A DNA stretch of 64,000 nt from Erysipelotrichaceae bacterium. Lineage in GTDB: Bacteria; Bacillota_I; Bacilli_A; Erysipelotrichales; Coprobacillaceae. The stretch spans positions 25,240-89,239 of the forward strand of contig JAJQFG010000013.1 in NCBI GenBank assembly GCA_021201315.1. The letters run 5' to 3'. Numbering within the stretch: position 1 is the first letter of the stretch; the number at the start of each line of letters is the position of its first letter. A program made the translations under genes and the position numbers. Below the pieces are notes generated by a model. That model saw only the letters and a program-made list of their open reading frames with translations, was not told where the DNA came from and ran no database searches. Shown here in pieces: positions 43,259-51,516 of the stretch.

Positions 43259-43957
43259 ATGAAATATTGTAAAAAATGTGGTGAACCAGTAAGTGAAAAT
43301 GATAAGTTTTGTGGTAAATGTGGTTCTTTACTTGATAATTTGGATAATACCACAAGAAAAATAGTATTTGAAGGCGATATTCATAAATGCCCTAATTGTG
43401 GTGCCATTGTTCCATCTTTTAAAACTTATTGTACTGAATGTGGTTTTGAGTTTAGAAATTCTCAATCATCTCATGCAGTTAAAGAATTTGCTGAAAAATT
43501 AGAAATAATTGAAGCTAAAAGAAAACCTAATAAAATTAAGAAAATGAATTTTTTTAAATCATCATCAAATAATAAACTATCTGATATTGATGAACAAAAA
43601 ATTAATTTGATTAAAAATTTTTCGGTTCCTAATAATAAAGAAGATATATTAGAATTCCTAACATTATCTTTATCTAATATTGATCCTGTTATGTATAATC
43701 CAAATATAGCAAAAGAAAATCCTGTACAAAAAGCTATAAGTGACGCATGGAAAACTAAGACAGACCATGTATTTCTTAAAGCAGAAATGATGTTAGATAA
43801 TGATAGTGATTTTCGTGTTTTAAAAGAAACATATAAACAAAAGAACATAGAGATTAAGAAATATCAGTTTAAACCATATAGGGATATATTATTAGTGATA
43901 GTAGGATGGATTCTATTTTTTGCTTTTTTAATAATAATGAGTATATTTTTTGACTGA
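43259..43957 (+). CDS. Paralogous two-zinc-ribbon membrane protein
   Basis: This 232-residue protein is a paralogue of its neighbour: MKYCKKCGEPVSENDKFCGK, then KCPNCGAIVPSFKTYCTECG, and the shared INLIKNFSVPNNKEDILEFL. The C-terminal end has one strong membrane segment (ILLVIVGWILFFAFLIIMSI). It begins 3 bases after the previous stop. The lysine-rich linker around residues 80-110 differs from the sister. The pair would form a membrane-bound zinc-ribbon couple; function is unknown. Confidence 0.7.
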   Translation: MKYCKKCGEPVSENDKFCGKCGSLLDNLDNTTRKIVFEGDIHKCPNCGAIVPSFKTYCTECGFEFRNSQSSHAVKEFAEKLEIIEAKRKPNKIKKMNFFKSSSNNKLSDIDEQKINLIKNFSVPNNKEDILEFLTLSLSNIDPVMYNPNIAKENPVQKAISDAWKTKTDHVFLKAEMMLDNDSDFRVLKETYKQKNIEIKKYQFKPYRDILLVIVGWILFFAFLIIMSIFFD

Positions 43958-43973
43958 ATATATGGAGGTAAAT

Positions 43974-45059
43974 ATGAGTATTTTTAATAAAAAATCAAAT
44001 AAAGATATTATTTGTTGTAATGAGTCTTCTTATCTTATTTGGAGGTGGCATTCTAATGATTCAAAAAAAGATGGTGGAATTCGTTGGGGATCTTCATTAA
44101 GAGCAAGAGAAGGAGAAGTAGCTATATTTTTCTATAAACAAGAAGATGGTAAATTGGTTGATTACATAGAGGGTCCTGCAGAACAAAGTTTAGAAATATC
44201 TAATCTACCTGTTCTTGCACGTATTCTTGGCTTTACTACTGATTCTTCGAGGTTTCAAGCAGAGATTTATTTTATAAATCTTGCTAGAATTATTCAAATT
44301 CAATTTGGCGTTCCATACTTCGATGTTTTTGATCCTCGATATCCAAATTTTGGTGTTCCATTAGCAGTCAGAGGTACTGTCAGTTTTAGAATATCTGATT
44401 ATATGGAATTTATTGCATTACATCGTTTAACAAATTTTAATCTTGATGATTTTAAGCGACAAATACGAGATATGATTAGTAGATACGTAAAAGACAATAT
44501 TGCAGAGGTTATTTCAAAAAGTGATACGCCATTGATTCAAATTGAATCTAAGATATCACAAATAAATGAATTGATTGAAGAAGATATAAAGGGAAAATTA
44601 GAAGAATCATTTGGTGTATTTGTTCAAAGTATTGATATAGGTGCTATAGAATTAGATAAATCTAGTGATGGATATAGACATCTTATGAAAATAACAAGAG
44701 ATATTGAAGAAGCAACCATTACAGCAGAAACAGAAGCTAAAATAAATGACATTGCTGATAAACAACGTATTAATTCTGAAGATTATGAAGAAAACTTACG
44801 TATTCAACGTAAAGAAAAAGAGTTCTCTCAAACAAAGCAAACTCCACCACCAATTCCTATGGTTGATTATTATGTAGTTATTAATAATAAAGCAGCCGGG
44901 CCTTATGATATCAAAACTCTTCAACAAATGGCTATTAATAATGAGTTTAATATGGATAGTTTAGTTTGGTCAGTTGGTATGCCTCAATGGGTAAAAGCAA
45001 AAGAAGTTGAAGAAGTTAGGTCTATGTTAGAAGCATTACCATCACTTCCACCAATTTAG
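43974..45059 (+). CDS. SPFH-domain protein with C-terminal GYF_2 domain
   Basis: This 361-residue protein contains an SPFH/virion-core-type domain (about residues 30-250), with segments LRAREGEVAIFFYKQEDGKL and LAVRGTVSFRISDY, then a helical stretch rich in Glu and Lys (about 240-290) and a GYF_2 domain (about 300-350) with YYVVINNKAAGPYDIKTLQQ and PQWVKA. SPFH proteins organise membrane microdomains. ATG 43974 has GGAGG seven bases upstream. It is the third gene of the zinc-ribbon operon. The neighbouring arrangement is like Bacillus YdjI, which recruits PspA, but no PspA gene is present here. Confidence 0.8.
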   Translation: MSIFNKKSNKDIICCNESSYLIWRWHSNDSKKDGGIRWGSSLRAREGEVAIFFYKQEDGKLVDYIEGPAEQSLEISNLPVLARILGFTTDSSRFQAEIYFINLARIIQIQFGVPYFDVFDPRYPNFGVPLAVRGTVSFRISDYMEFIALHRLTNFNLDDFKRQIRDMISRYVKDNIAEVISKSDTPLIQIESKISQINELIEEDIKGKLEESFGVFVQSIDIGAIELDKSSDGYRHLMKITRDIEEATITAETEAKINDIADKQRINSEDYEENLRIQRKEKEFSQTKQTPPPIPMVDYYVVINNKAAGPYDIKTLQQMAINNEFNMDSLVWSVGMPQWVKAKEVEEVRSMLEALPSLPPI

Positions 45060-45087
45060 ATATTATTTTAGAAACAGGTGATTACTT

Positions 45088-45774
45088 ATGGGTGAATATT
45101 ATAGTTGGATTAATATAGATAAAAAAGAATATATTCAACCTATCGATTTTGACATTGGTTATAAAGCGCACGAATCCATGTTTCGTGAAGATACAATATT
45201 ATATGCTTTAAAAGAATTGTTATATGATAGATGGAAAAATGATCATATTGCCTTTATCGGTGATGAATTTTCTGTATCAGATGATGAAAATAATCCACTT
45301 CTTAAAGCTCTTTATAACCAAATGTTATTTTATAAGTTTAATACAAGTGTAGATGTATTTGACATGATACTTGAACATTATAGAAATGTTTCAGGATTAT
45401 TTAAAGATGCTGAAGAAGAAGTTCGTCAGGAAATTGGTTATTACATAGAAGATATTCAGAATGATGACATTTCAATTGATTTAATTAACTATTATGGAGT
45501 AGATATTAATAATCCTTATGATGGATTATTCGAATTGGCTGGTCGCGACTTTAAGTATACTATAAACTACACTAAAAAAGTGTGTTATTCATTTGGTAAA
45601 ACTCGCATTTTAACCTTAGATAACACACAAAGAGATGATATTGATCCATTGCCTATATTGATGCATTATGGACGTTCAACTAATATAGGCTTATGGTTGG
45701 GCGATATTATAGGTGTTTCAGATGAGATGCCTGAAGGGTTTATTTTACTTGATGAGATATACCTTGATTTTTAG
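45088..45774 (+). CDS. Hypothetical protein of the zinc-ribbon/SPFH operon
   Basis: This 228-residue, acidic, cytoplasmic-looking protein starts MGEYYSWINIDKKEYIQPID and has a conserved-looking end MPEGFILLDEIYLDF. There are no membrane helices and no motif I can name. It follows the SPFH gene by 28 bases, behind AACAGGTG, and precedes a terminator, so it is the last gene of the operon. Similar stand-alone proteins occur widely in Bacillota, but I cannot name the family. The function is unknown. Confidence 0.6.
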   Translation: MGEYYSWINIDKKEYIQPIDFDIGYKAHESMFREDTILYALKELLYDRWKNDHIAFIGDEFSVSDDENNPLLKALYNQMLFYKFNTSVDVFDMILEHYRNVSGLFKDAEEEVRQEIGYYIEDIQNDDISIDLINYYGVDINNPYDGLFELAGRDFKYTINYTKKVCYSFGKTRILTLDNTQRDDIDPLPILMHYGRSTNIGLWLGDIIGVSDEMPEGFILLDEIYLDF

Positions 45775-45803
45775 ATATACTATAAAACAAGTGTATCTTT
45801 TTT
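45773..45803 (+). terminator. Terminator after the zinc-ribbon/SPFH operon
   Basis: AGATATAC pairs with GTGTATCT (one G-U pair) around a 10-base loop and is followed by six T residues. The convergent repressor gene ends at 45802, inside the T-run. Confidence 0.65.
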
Positions 45804-46392
45804 ATACAAAATCTGTTCTTACAAACCTTACTAATCCAATAACCCTAACAGGTAGTTCTTCTACTTCTTCAGGAGTAAAATATCTTGATTCATACTTAGG
45901 ATTTGATGATTCCGATATCATCAGATCCTTTTTAAAATACACTTTTTTAATCGTTGCCTCTTCTCCAATCAATACCACAGCAATCCTTCCAGAGTCTACT
46001 TCATCACATTGTTGAACAAAAACAATATCACCATCAAAAATATGGGAACCTTCCATGGAATCACCAGTCACTCTTAAGAAATAATCACCTTTTCTAGCAT
46101 CTGCTTGACCTAATTCAATATAACCTTCAATATCCTCTTCAGCCCATAAATCATATCCTGCTTTGACTTTACCAAGTATTGGTTTAACTCTCTCACCTTC
46201 ATTAATAACAAGCTCAATATCACAATCAAACATTTCAGATAATTTATCTAAATTTCTGCGTTTTAATAATGTACTTTCCCCATTAATCCAACGATAATAA
46301 GTAGATAAAGATACACCAACTATATTAGCAACCTCTTTATGAGATAATTTATTTTGTACTTCATATTGTAATAGTAATTCTCTTAACTTCAT
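45802..46392 (-). CDS. HTH-type S24/LexA-like repressor
   Basis: This 196-residue protein has an Xre-type helix-turn-helix (about residues 15-50, with SHKEVANIVGVSLSTYYRWI), followed by a LexA/cI self-cleaving domain. The Ala-Gly cleavage site is at 78-79 (KVKAGYDLW), the catalytic Ser in VTGDSMEGSHI is at 112, and the catalytic Lys is in ATIKKVYF near 149. The start at 46392 is chosen because AAGGTGA lies just upstream. Such repressors sit on prophages and DNA-damage-inducible islands. Here no phage genes surround it, so its operon targets are uncertain; the zinc-ribbon operon or itself are candidates. Confidence 0.9.
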   Translation of the reverse strand: MKLRELLLQYEVQNKLSHKEVANIVGVSLSTYYRWINGESTLLKRRNLDKLSEMFDCDIELVINEGERVKPILGKVKAGYDLWAEEDIEGYIELGQADARKGDYFLRVTGDSMEGSHIFDGDIVFVQQCDEVDSGRIAVVLIGEEATIKKVYFKKDLMISESSNPKYESRYFTPEEVEELPVRVIGLVRFVRTDFV

Positions 46393-46468
46393 TTTTATCA
46401 CCTTGCTATAGAATATCAAAAATAAGATTTTAATACAATGAGATATTATGATTTATGGATATTATAAA

Positions 46469-46505
46469 AGGCATATGATAACAGTTTATGAGTTATCGTA
46501 TGCCT
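46469..46505 (-). terminator. Hairpin downstream of the lipoprotein gene (minus strand)
   Basis: AGGCATATGATAAC and GTTATCGTATGCCT pair over 14 bp (one wobble) with a 9-base loop and a UUUUAUAA tail on the minus strand. It would end the leftward lipoprotein transcript before the repressor. Confidence 0.6.
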
Positions 46506-46607
46506 TCTTACATTATGCTGTCTATTTAATATTATTTGGTATTAAAAAATAGAATACAATTAAAAGTTATATTTATTAATTATAGTTTAACTTATTACGA
46601 AAATAAC

Positions 46608-47801
46608 TTATCTTATACTTATTTCAACAGGATCCAATTTAAATAATCCAGTATTAGAATCATATTTTTTCACTGTTGCTATAACATGTATATTCATTCC
46701 TACTTCAAGAGAATCAGGAACATCATCTCCTACTAAGTTCAAATCATAATAATTTTTATCTTCAAATTGGAAATATGGGCCTGATACTGATGTTTCACTA
46801 TAATCCCCACTTAATATTAAAAAATCAAAGCGTGTCGTATAGTCATCATGATTTGTTACACTTACAACATTGGCGTCAAATTCGATTTGTCGACCTTTAT
46901 ATTTTTCAGCAAAGGAACCAATACTTGAATCAAATTCATCTTTTAAAGTCAGAAGTTCTGCAAATTCTTCACAATTTGATGTATTTAATATTTCTTCTTC
47001 ACTATTAGTATTTGTTTTACTTGAATCGTCAGTTTCGTCAGATGATTTTTCATATTCACTGTTATCAGTAGAATTTCCCAATGCGGCTTCTACCTCATCA
47101 TCATAACCAGACAGTTCAACACACATAATATCAAATCCCACATCTTCTATATAAATTGATATACCATATTCATTTTCTGCTTCAAATGAAGTATTATCTT
47201 TGCTATAATCAACGTCAAAACCAGCCTTTATGCAAGTATCTATATATTTGGAAATATCTTCATCAGATGATTCACCAACGTATACTGTAAAGAAATTTGA
47301 ATTATCTATATCAATAGTTCCAATATTTGATTCAGGTTCAGGTAATAAGGTTGCCAATCCTTCTGTTGGCCAAGTAAAAGTTCCTGTTACTTTAGATACA
47401 TCCAAACGAATATTATAATAATCCTCGCCATAATAGTCACTATTTTCATAATAACATAATATCAGCTCATTTCCTGTTTCATCATAGGCTTCATATCTAT
47501 CTGTATCTGTTTGTGAATCTATATTAAAACCTTTTTCTGTGCATGCATCTACATAAGATAAATAGTCATCCTCTGTGATATTCCCGATATCAATACTTAA
47601 TAATACATCATTGTCACGATTAATATAGCCGACAAGTTCTCCATCATCTGATGATGGTTCTGGCAATAATGCTGCTAGTCCTGATGAAGGCCAACTAATA
47701 GATTCAAATGTTCCTGTAGTAGTTTCCTCATTAGAGCTACCACATGCTGTTAATGTCATTGTCATTAATACTGCTAGCAACAATTTAATAATTTTTTTCA
47801 T
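46608..47801 (-). CDS. Lipoprotein with two tandem DUF6591-like repeats and a C-terminal DUF4839-like domain
   Basis: This 397-residue protein starts with a signal peptide and lipobox (LLLAVLMTMTLTACGSS), so it is attached to the outer leaflet of the membrane. Two repeats of about 110 residues follow; each starts with a WP-SGLAxLLPEP unit (WPSSGLAALLPEPSS and WPTEGLATLLPEPES). A Ser/Thr/Glu-rich linker leads to a domain with LLTLKDEFDSSIGSFAEKYK and a beta-rich end about residues 300-397. The family names are recalled from these patterns, not searched. Function is unknown. GAAGGAAAG lies before the start. Confidence 0.75.
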   Translation of the reverse strand: MKKIIKLLLAVLMTMTLTACGSSNEETTTGTFESISWPSSGLAALLPEPSSDDGELVGYINRDNDVLLSIDIGNITEDDYLSYVDACTEKGFNIDSQTDTDRYEAYDETGNELILCYYENSDYYGEDYYNIRLDVSKVTGTFTWPTEGLATLLPEPESNIGTIDIDNSNFFTVYVGESSDEDISKYIDTCIKAGFDVDYSKDNTSFEAENEYGISIYIEDVGFDIMCVELSGYDDEVEAALGNSTDNSEYEKSSDETDDSSKTNTNSEEEILNTSNCEEFAELLTLKDEFDSSIGSFAEKYKGRQIEFDANVVSVTNHDDYTTRFDFLILSGDYSETSVSGPYFQFEDKNYYDLNLVGDDVPDSLEVGMNIHVIATVKKYDSNTGLFKLDPVEISIR

Positions 47802-47921
47802 AACTTTCCTTCTCTCTTTTCTTAATTATAAGATTATCACATATTTATTTCAATATCCTCACACAATTTAAAATTTATTTTCAATATAAAAAACAGTAGG
47901 TCATTACATCCTGCTGTTTCT

Positions 47922-48029
47922 TTATATATTCAATGTAACTTTTTGATTACCAATAAAGTTTACAGTTATTATTCCATCATTAGATACAACCATATTTTCA
48001 ACTGTTCTTTTCATACATTTTGTTGTCAT
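47922..48029 (-). pseudogene. 35-codon gene remnant on the minus strand
   Basis: The frame from ATG 48029 reads MTTKCMKRTVENMVVSNDGI and then ITVNFIGNQKVTLNI. It lacks a ribosome site, and the composition is that of a protein end. It stops just before a bidirectional hairpin. The parent gene is not recognised. Confidence 0.3.
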
Positions 48030-48155
48030 CAATTAAATCATTGTATGTATCTCATGCTAAATTATTATGAATTTATAATTTACTTATTACAACATGTTAT
48101 TAAATTCATATCAAAGAGTAAATTTTGGCAATAAATGGTCACAATCACAATTTTG

Positions 48156-48178
48156 CCGAAGATTATAGAAATCTTCGG
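48156..48178. repeat. Left inversion site of the recombinase cassette
   Basis: Arms CCGAAGATT and AATCTTCGG surround a 5-base asymmetric centre ATAGA. The reverse complement of 48158-48178 is found unchanged at 49312-49332 over 21 bases, so this is one half of a 1.2-kb inverted pair. The dyad arms with a short centre fit a tyrosine recombinase crossover site. Confidence 0.75.
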
Positions 48179-48188
48179 TAGTCTATAT

Positions 48189-49124
48189 TTATTTTCTTGA
48201 AATTTTGTTTATTTGTTCTTTCTTGAAATCACGACTAGGATGAACATATACATTCATTGTTATTGAAACATTTGAATGTCCCATTGCCTCACAAAGTACT
48301 TTATAATCAACTTCTTTTGACACACAATTAGTAGCAAAAGTATGTCTTAAAGAGTGAAATTTTATAATATTGATATCTAGTAAACAACATATTTTTTTGT
48401 GTCTTCTTTCGACTGTACTAGGATCTGGTATTATATCATTATTCGTAATAATATAATTTTCATCTTGTCCACTGACTAATTGTTTATAAATTGATAAATA
48501 ATCACTAAGTGAATCAACAATTGGTATTTCTCTTTTAGATGATTCTGTCTTAGGTTCCAAAAGCATTAGGCTAGTTTTAGCATCGGTACTTTCTTCATCT
48601 TCCAATCTTTCAACAGTTCTTCTAACATAAATAACACCATTATCAATATCAATGTCTTGCCATCTTAAACCACATATTTCACCAAGCCTCATACCAGAAT
48701 ATAAACTGATATAACTAGGTACACTTTTGAAACTAATGTTTTCTTCACAATATTGTGTCAATTTTTTTGCTTCTTCATCAGATAAAGCTGTTGCATTTGT
48801 TCTTGTACTAGATAATTTGATTCGTGATAAATCAATATGTTCAATTTTATAGCGTTCTTCAGCAAATTCTAAAATACCTTTTAATACAGTTCTAATAGAA
48901 TTAAGCATACTATTTGATAATTTATCATTATTCTTTAACTTAGTAAAATAATCTAGATAATCATATGAATTTAACTCTTTTATATCTTTATCCTGATATA
49001 ATTCATTCAAATGGCATTTTATAATCTTTTTATATTTGATATAAGTTGATGTTTTTACTTCAAGTTTTTTATACTTGAGCCATTCCATTGAAATCGTACT
49101 AAATTTATTTTCCTCTTGTTGCAT
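48189..49124 (-). CDS. Tyrosine recombinase (candidate DNA invertase of the polysaccharide switch)
   Basis: This 311-residue recombinase is complete: an N-terminal core-binding domain (about 15-105, with KKLEVKTSTYIKYKK), and a catalytic domain with R in YSGMRLGEICGLRW, H-x-x-R in KFHSLRHTFATNC, H in EAMGHSNVSIT, and the nucleophile Y in MNVYVHPSR. The ATG at 49124 has GGAGG upstream. The gene lies completely between two 21-bp inverted sites (48158-48178 and 49312-49332), 10 bases from the left one. This placement suggests that it inverts its own DNA segment and the promoter next to it. A paralogue lies at the far end of the polysaccharide locus. Confidence 0.9.
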   Translation of the reverse strand: MQQEENKFSTISMEWLKYKKLEVKTSTYIKYKKIIKCHLNELYQDKDIKELNSYDYLDYFTKLKNNDKLSNSMLNSIRTVLKGILEFAEERYKIEHIDLSRIKLSSTRTNATALSDEEAKKLTQYCEENISFKSVPSYISLYSGMRLGEICGLRWQDIDIDNGVIYVRRTVERLEDEESTDAKTSLMLLEPKTESSKREIPIVDSLSDYLSIYKQLVSGQDENYIITNNDIIPDPSTVERRHKKICCLLDINIIKFHSLRHTFATNCVSKEVDYKVLCEAMGHSNVSITMNVYVHPSRDFKKEQINKISRK

Positions 49125-49277
49125 AATCTTTTCCTCCTTCTAATAAGATATAAATAATTAAATCATTAGAAGTAAGATTATTGTAGTGATTATAAAGATT
49201 GATATTACTAAATATTGTAAAAAAATCCCATTAATTCATTCACATCTCAAAAAAATACGCGAATTTCGATTTAAGTC

Positions 49278-49306
49278 TTTTCAAATGAAAAAAAGTATGG
49301 TAATAT
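49278..49306 (+). promoter_or_regulatory. Outward promoter at the right end of the invertible segment
   Basis: TTTTCA at 49278-49283 and TAATAT at 49301-49306 have a 17-base spacer and point right, toward the polysaccharide genes. The start point would fall at about 49313, on the right inversion site. After inversion of 48178-49312 it would point left instead. Confidence 0.5.
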
Positions 49307-49311
49307 ATGTG

Positions 49312-49332
49312 CCGAAGATTTCTATAATCTTC
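49312..49332. repeat. Right inversion site of the recombinase cassette
   Basis: The 21 bases CCGAAGATT-TCTAT-AATCTTC are the exact reverse complement of 48158-48178. The centre TCTAT is the inverse of the ATAGA at the left site, which is what inversion chemistry needs. A short direct GTCTAT match also follows each site on the plus strand. Confidence 0.75.
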
Positions 49333-49590
49333 TGTGGTCTATTATTTTGTTGTTTAAAAAGAGAAAATTGTAGCTTTATATCTGTGAAATTATAAATATC
49401 GTAATGTTAAAAGACTGTTTCTTATTACAATAATCGGTCTTCTATATTTTTAGTATTTTTAGGTCGCAGAATTACAAGTTCGGTAAACAAAAAAATAATA
49501 AGGCTATATTATTTTGCTTATATGGTTCGCAGAATAATTTAAAATGTAGAGTATGGTATGCATGATGGTGTCCACATGTATAGAGTATTT

Positions 49591-49650
49591 GGATATAGTT
49601 ATTCGTTCTAATTAACTAATTAATTGGAAAGGATAACTATATCCTTTTTT
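49591..49650 (+). terminator. Leader terminator in front of the polysaccharide operon
   Basis: GGATATAGTTAT (49591-49602) pairs perfectly with ATAACTATATCC (49633-49644) around a 30-base loop, followed directly by six T residues. It sits 26 bases before the first gene in the same direction, so transcription from the upstream promoter would have to read through it. This implies attenuation or processive antitermination. Confidence 0.8.
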
Positions 49651-49675
49651 GTTCTAGAGGGAGGGAGAAGTGAAA

Positions 49676-50335
49676 ATGGAAAAAAGAGCCTCTATAGAAA
49701 AAGAAGAGGATCAAAATAAAACTTATTTGCTTGCTAAAAGATTTATTGATATTTTTGGAGGAATTATAGGTTGCATTATGGTTATTATTTTTGCAATTTT
49801 TATTAAAATAGCTTTTATTTGCGATGGAGATTACAACTCCATTTTTTTTGTACAAGATAGAATAGGAAAAAACGGTAATATTTATAAAATGTATAAATTT
49901 AGATCAATGGTTCCTAATGCCGAGGAATTATTGGATAAACTTATGGAAGAAAATGAAGAAATAAGGAATGAATATTTATCAAATAAAAAATTAGTTAATG
50001 ATCCTAGAGTTACTAAAGTCGGACAATTTATTAGAAAAACGTCTATTGATGAGTTTCCGCAATTTATCAATGTTTTAAAGGGAGAAATGTCATTGGTTGG
50101 TCCTAGACCCTATTTGATTAGAGAAATAGAAGATATGGGAAATGCTTATAATCAAATTATTAAGGTAAAACCAGGTGTAACAGGACCATGGCAAGCATAT
50201 GGTAGAAGTGAAATACCATTTGATGAAAGATTAATTATTGAAGCTGACTACTCTAAAAATGCATCATTTTTTGGCGATATAAAAATATTGTTTGATACAG
50301 TTCTCTCTGTTTTTAAATCTAAAGGAGCAATGTAA
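49676..50335 (+). CDS. Undecaprenyl-phosphate sugar phosphotransferase (priming enzyme)
   Basis: This 219-residue enzyme transfers a sugar-1-phosphate from a UDP-sugar to undecaprenyl phosphate and starts repeat-unit assembly at the membrane. It begins with a membrane segment (LAKRFIDIFGGIIGCIMVII) and has the family blocks FFVQDRIGKNGNIYKMYKFRSM cut as KMYKFRSM, SIDEFPQFINVLKGEMSLVG and GPRPY near the middle. It is the short form without the N-terminal membrane array. ATG 49676 follows a GGAGGGAGAAG site. It is the first gene of the polysaccharide operon. Confidence 0.93.
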   Translation: MEKRASIEKEEDQNKTYLLAKRFIDIFGGIIGCIMVIIFAIFIKIAFICDGDYNSIFFVQDRIGKNGNIYKMYKFRSMVPNAEELLDKLMEENEEIRNEYLSNKKLVNDPRVTKVGQFIRKTSIDEFPQFINVLKGEMSLVGPRPYLIREIEDMGNAYNQIIKVKPGVTGPWQAYGRSEIPFDERLIIEADYSKNASFFGDIKILFDTVLSVFKSKGAM

Positions 50336-50386
50336 CTATGATAATAAATATTTTAATAAACTACGAAAATATAGGTGGTGTTAATA

Positions 50387-51511
50387 ATGGAACAAAAACA
50401 GCCAATTAGAGTAGCTCAAATTGTTGGTAAATGGGTTGGTGGAGGACTTGAAGCCTTTTTAATGAATTATTATAGAAATATTGATAAAGAACAAATTCAA
50501 TTTGATTTTATTGTTGATAATGATTCTTTAAACTTAATTCCTAAAGATGAAATTGAAGCTTTAGGAGGTAAAGTGATAGAGGTTCCACCCTATCAACATG
50601 TTTTCAGTTATATAAAAGAGTTAAAAAATATATTCAAAGAGAATAACTATCTAATAGTTCATTCTAATATTAATGCATTAAGTGTATTTCCTTTATATGC
50701 AGCTAAAAAAGCAGGAGTACCAATTAGAATAGCACATAGTCATTCAACTACTAATAAAAAGGAATGGAAAAAAAACCTGTTGAAATGCGTATTAAGGCCT
50801 TTTGCAAAAGTTTATGCAAATGAATATTTTTGTTGTAGTGAACATGCAGGGCGTTGGTTATTTGGTGATAAACTTTTTGAAAGTGGAAAAGTTCATATTA
50901 TAAACAATGCTATAGATGTCAATAAATTTTCTTATAATGAAGATGTTAGAAACAAAATACAAAAAGAATTAAACATAGAAAATAAAATTGTAATAGGTCA
51001 TATAGGTAGATTTGTAGCTCAAAAAAATCATGAAAAAGTAATAGATATATTTAATGATTTTCATAAAAACAATAAAAATTCTATATTACTTTTAATAGGC
51101 GATGGTCCTTTAAAAGATGATATTAAACAAAAGGTAATTAAGCTCCAATTAGAAGATAATGTTTTATTTTTAGGACAGAAAGAAAATATTAATGAATATT
51201 ATCAAGCCATGGATCTTTTTTTATTTCCTTCGTTATATGAAGGATTTGGAATGGTAATGATTGAAGCAGAATGTTCTAATTTACCTTGCGTTGCCTCTAC
51301 TGAGGTACCAAAGATTGTTAAAATAAACGAAAACGTTTCTTTTGTTAATTTGTTTCAAGATTTAGATGTTTGGACTTCAAATATAACGGATGTTTTAATG
51401 AAGACAACAAGAAAAGATAAATCTACAGAAATAAGCAAAGCTGGATATAGCATACAAGACGAAACAGAAAAGCTATTAACTTTATACAAAACCATGATAG
51501 ATGAGAGGTAA
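50387..51511 (+). CDS. GT4-type glycosyltransferase (EpsF-like)
   Basis: This 374-residue transferase has the GT-B fold of family 4: WVGGGLEAFLMNYYRNIDK at the N-terminus, IGHIGRFVAQKNHEKVIDIF as the donor-side start, and the catalytic E-x7-E element FPSLYEGFGMVMIEAECS. It would add a sugar to the lipid-linked intermediate on the cytoplasmic face. ATG 50387 is chosen because AGGTGG (50373-50378) is 8 bases upstream. The donor sugar is unknown. It sits 51 bases after the priming enzyme. Confidence 0.92.
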   Translation: MEQKQPIRVAQIVGKWVGGGLEAFLMNYYRNIDKEQIQFDFIVDNDSLNLIPKDEIEALGGKVIEVPPYQHVFSYIKELKNIFKENNYLIVHSNINALSVFPLYAAKKAGVPIRIAHSHSTTNKKEWKKNLLKCVLRPFAKVYANEYFCCSEHAGRWLFGDKLFESGKVHIINNAIDVNKFSYNEDVRNKIQKELNIENKIVIGHIGRFVAQKNHEKVIDIFNDFHKNNKNSILLLIGDGPLKDDIKQKVIKLQLEDNVLFLGQKENINEYYQAMDLFLFPSLYEGFGMVMIEAECSNLPCVASTEVPKIVKINENVSFVNLFQDLDVWTSNITDVLMKTTRKDKSTEISKAGYSIQDETEKLLTLYKTMIDER

Positions 51512-51516
51512 TATGT

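Larger units (their letters stand above)
47802..48188. other. Gap with a gene remnant and the left inversion site
   Basis: It holds a hairpin at 47892-47918 (AACAGTAGG / CCTGCTGTT) and a short minus-strand reading frame (47922-48029) that encodes VSNDGIITVNFIGNQKVTLN at its end but has no ribosome site; it looks like the tail of a lost gene, with that hairpin as its terminator. The left inversion site lies at 48156-48178. Nothing else is recognisable. Confidence 0.5.
49125..49675. other. Promoter and long leader of the polysaccharide operon
   Basis: This 551-base gap holds, from left to right, a divergent promoter area within the invertible segment, the right inversion site at 49312-49332, about 250 bases of leader with two copies of a TCGCAGAAT motif (about 49464 and 49527), and an intrinsic terminator at 49591-49650 just before the first gene. 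No ORF of interest is present. Confidence 0.7.

Noticed and set aside
46775..47106. Plus-strand frames inside the lipoprotein gene
   Set aside because: They arise from the Ser/Glu-rich codons of the real minus-strand gene and have no ribosome sites.
48156..48178. Simple terminator reading of the left dyad
   Set aside because: No U-run follows on either strand, and the exact inverted copy 1.1 kb away with a flipped centre fits a recombination site better.
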